In this document: positions 5,536 to 6,744 of the stretch, piece by piece
Numbering within the stretch: position 1 is the stretch's first letter
Layout of the letters: the number at the start of each line of letters is the position of its first letter
Assembly: GCA_028695895.1 (NCBI GenBank)
Contig: JAQVIE010000066.1
Coordinates: forward strand, 1 to 6,744
DNA: 6,744 nt
Reading direction: 5' to 3'
DNA from: Methanospirillum sp.
GTDB lineage: Archaea > Halobacteriota > Methanomicrobia > Methanomicrobiales > Methanospirillaceae
Notes under the pieces: generated by a model
Database searches by the model: none
Seen by the model: the letters and a program-made list of their open reading frames with translations, nothing else
Told to the model about the DNA's origin: nothing
Made by a program: the position numbers and the translations under genes

Positions 5536-6444
5536 TCTCTTCTCACTTTTTTGTACTTGGGAAAGCCTTGCAAACCGTCTTCGATATGAAGAGACCATGT
5601 GTGAAGCCCTGCATTTGTGCACTGAATAATATGTTCCAAGTCTGGTAATTGAATAAGGAACAAAGCTCCAGGCAATAACACCGGCAGTTGCTCCTTTGGC
5701 AATATATCCTCCTGGTTTACCTATGACTAAGTTCTCCATTTTCTTTATGCCGTCCAGGAATTCTTCAGCTGATTCTGCTTTTACAGCGGTGACTACATTA
5801 CCAACATCTGAAAGGATATGGGCATCTGAACCGCCGGTAAAAGGAATGGCCTTTTTTCTGGCATAGGCAATAGCTCTTAAGTTCAGGTTATGCATCATTC
5901 CACCACAGATAACTTCAATTCCGTCTATATGGTTTAATACCCCTGGAAGCATCTGCTTCTCCACGCATTTGAGAACACCCCGGTTAATTCCATAGTAACC
6001 GAACGGATGGGCTGCTATCCTTATACAATCAAATGATTCGGCAAGTTGCAGGCATTCTATTACAGTCAGATTTTTTGGAAGGCCAGGGGTGTGTTCCTCC
6101 CTTTTATTTGAAAAAACCTTGAAAAAATCTTCCATATCCCCAGGGCTATAAAAATAAAATAACAAGTGAGGGCCTTCTTTTGTTTCAAGCTCAGTCCCCG
6201 GGATTATAAGGACATCTGAAGAACGGGATAATGCCTCAAGAGAACCACTAATCTTATTGTGATCAGTGATTGCAACACCAATTTTTCTGTTCTTTGCATA
6301 CCTTAGAAGATCCTGAACCTTTGTTACTCCATCAGAATGGATTGTATGAAGGTGCATGTCAACCGGATGATATCCCTGATTAACCAGCTGGGAGATATCA
6401 GGTGAGTTGTATTGGATTGCATCCTTGTATAAGTGGGAATTCAT
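5515..6444 (-). CDS. PHP-domain metal-dependent phosphoesterase
   Basis: 309-residue protein of the PHP superfamily, whose members hydrolyse phosphoesters with a cluster of two or three metals. Relatives include the TrpH/RNase AM type (5'-3' exonuclease or nucleotide 3'-phosphatase) and histidinol-phosphatase. All four metal motifs are present: D29-x-H31-x-H33 in DMHLHTIHSDG, TDHN (60-63), PGTELE with E85, AAHP with H145, and GSDAH with D206 and H208. After the domain come a moderately hydrophobic stretch (about 247-265) and a strongly basic tail (about 277-309) ending KSEKRSEERRE. The substrate cannot be told. The ATG at 6442-6444 puts about 28 residues before the first motif, including GYHPVD, a common lead-in. 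No clear ribosome binding site is seen. It begins 22 bases after the upstream HEPN-like gene on the same strand, so the two probably form an operon, and it converges on cls with a 21-base overlap. Confidence 0.88.
   Translation of the reverse strand: MNSHLYKDAIQYNSPDISQLVNQGYHPVDMHLHTIHSDGVTKVQDLLRYAKNRKIGVAITDHNKISGSLEALSRSSDVLIIPGTELETKEGPHLLFYFYSPGDMEDFFKVFSNKREEHTPGLPKNLTVIECLQLAESFDCIRIAAHPFGYYGINRGVLKCVEKQMLPGVLNHIDGIEVICGGMMHNLNLRAIAYARKKAIPFTGGSDAHILSDVGNVVTAVKAESAEEFLDGIKKMENLVIGKPGGYIAKGATAGVIAWSFVPYSITRLGTYYSVHKCRASHMVSSYRRRFARLSQVQKSEKRSEERRE
5547..5552 (+). terminator. T6 run after cls
   Basis: A pyrimidine-rich stretch ending in TTTTTT lies 11 bases after the cls stop, inside the antisense 3' end of the PHP gene. 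It is a plausible archaeal T-tract terminator without a hairpin. Confidence 0.3.
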
Positions 6445-6466
6445 GATAAATTATTTTATTTTCCAG

Positions 6467-6744
6467 TCATTTTTCCGGAATACACATGGCAAAAAACCTC
6501 TCAACATCAGGGAGGATGCCTGATGCACGTTTCCTAATCGATCTGATACTGTCATCCCGCTGGTTCATCCCACAATGTGCAAGGTTATTTCTCAGATCCG
6601 AGATCCTGGTCCAGATTAATATCATCTCTTTCCAGTCAGGATGTCTGGCCAGTTCATCGGAGTAGCATGTTTTATCAAATGGTTTTTTTTGCATAGCAAG
6701 TGAACCTCCGGTCAGTGTCCGCGAGACCTCATGGCGGATATCCG
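6467..6744 (-). CDS. C-terminal fragment of a HEPN-like protein (possible CRISPR-associated Csx1/TM1812-type RNase)
   Basis: The reading frame is open to the right edge, so about 91 C-terminal residues are visible and the true start is outside. The internal ATG at 6692-6694 should not be taken as the start: the frame continues upstream without a stop and there is no intergenic signal. The visible part is helical and holds RNNLAH (6575-6592), an R-x4-H signature of HEPN ribonuclease domains, in the context ISDLRNNLAHCGM. From memory, similar LRNxxAHxGM strings end TM1812/Csx1-type CRISPR-associated proteins, where an N-terminal CARF domain senses cyclic oligoadenylate. That domain would be outside the window, and neither a CRISPR array nor cas genes are seen here, so the CRISPR link is only a suggestion. 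A HEPN domain of a toxin-antitoxin or other RNA-cleaving protein is the alternative. The PHP gene follows 22 bases downstream. Confidence 0.6.
   Translation of the reverse strand, partial: DIRHEVSRTLTGGSLAMQKKPFDKTCYSDELARHPDWKEMILIWTRISDLRNNLAHCGMNQRDDSIRSIRKRASGILPDVERFFAMCIPEK

Noticed and set aside
6467..6694. Complete 75-codon gene starting at the ATG at 6692-6694
   Set aside because: The frame stays open to the window edge with no stop or ribosome binding site before the ATG, so this is the tail of a longer gene.
1..6744. CRISPR array, tRNA or rRNA genes, transposases, attachment sites
   Set aside because: No regularly spaced repeats, cloverleaf, rRNA-like sequence, transposase motif or target-site duplication was seen. 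The CRISPR idea rests only on the HEPN-like fragment at the right edge.

Overview
The window reads as ordinary chromosome from a mesophilic methanogenic archaeon, most likely of the order Methanomicrobiales (Methanospirillum-like; this assignment is inferred from gene types and by-eye composition in the mid-40s % GC, not from a search). The archaeal signs are an archaeal-type citramalate/isopropylmalate synthase, a TATA-box promoter (TTTATATG with a purine-rich element upstream) rather than -35/-10 boxes, and GGAG(G)-type ribosome binding sites.

Region 1-3878 is a branched-chain amino acid locus. On the minus strand, reading right to left, lie an AIM24/TIGR00266-family gene (1902-2681), a citramalate/2-isopropylmalate synthase (319-1833, GTG start, own TATA box) and the 5' end of the acetolactate synthase large subunit gene ilvB (347 to the window edge). 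ilvB overlaps the synthase gene by 29 bases. Diverging on the plus strand is ilvC, ketol-acid reductoisomerase (2883-3878). In the methanogen route, citramalate synthase starts 2-oxobutyrate synthesis for isoleucine. IlvB then makes acetohydroxybutyrate or acetolactate, and IlvC isomerises and reduces these for isoleucine and valine (and, via valine's precursor, leucine). Two sequence clusters carrying the heptamer TGGTGCA bracket the AIM24 gene: a 9-bp perfect inverted repeat in the AIM24/ilvC divergent region and a direct repeat just upstream of the cimA promoter. A separate 17-bp dyad abuts the cimA TATA box. These are candidate operators of a shared regulator.

Region 3879-5535: after an ilvC terminator-like hairpin plus T8 run comes a bacterial-type, two-HKD cardiolipin synthase (cls, plus strand) with two N-terminal membrane segments. 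It is preceded by a 16-bp palindrome.

Region 5515-6744 is minus strand. A PHP-domain metal-dependent phosphoesterase (5515-6444) overlaps the end of cls by 21 bases tail to tail. It lies 22 bases downstream of a gene cut by the window edge, whose visible C-terminus carries an R-x4-H motif (RNNLAH) typical of HEPN ribonuclease domains. The HEPN fragment plus PHP pair is the most system-like element here, but the rest of that gene is outside the window. No tRNA, rRNA, CRISPR array, transposase or attachment site was found.
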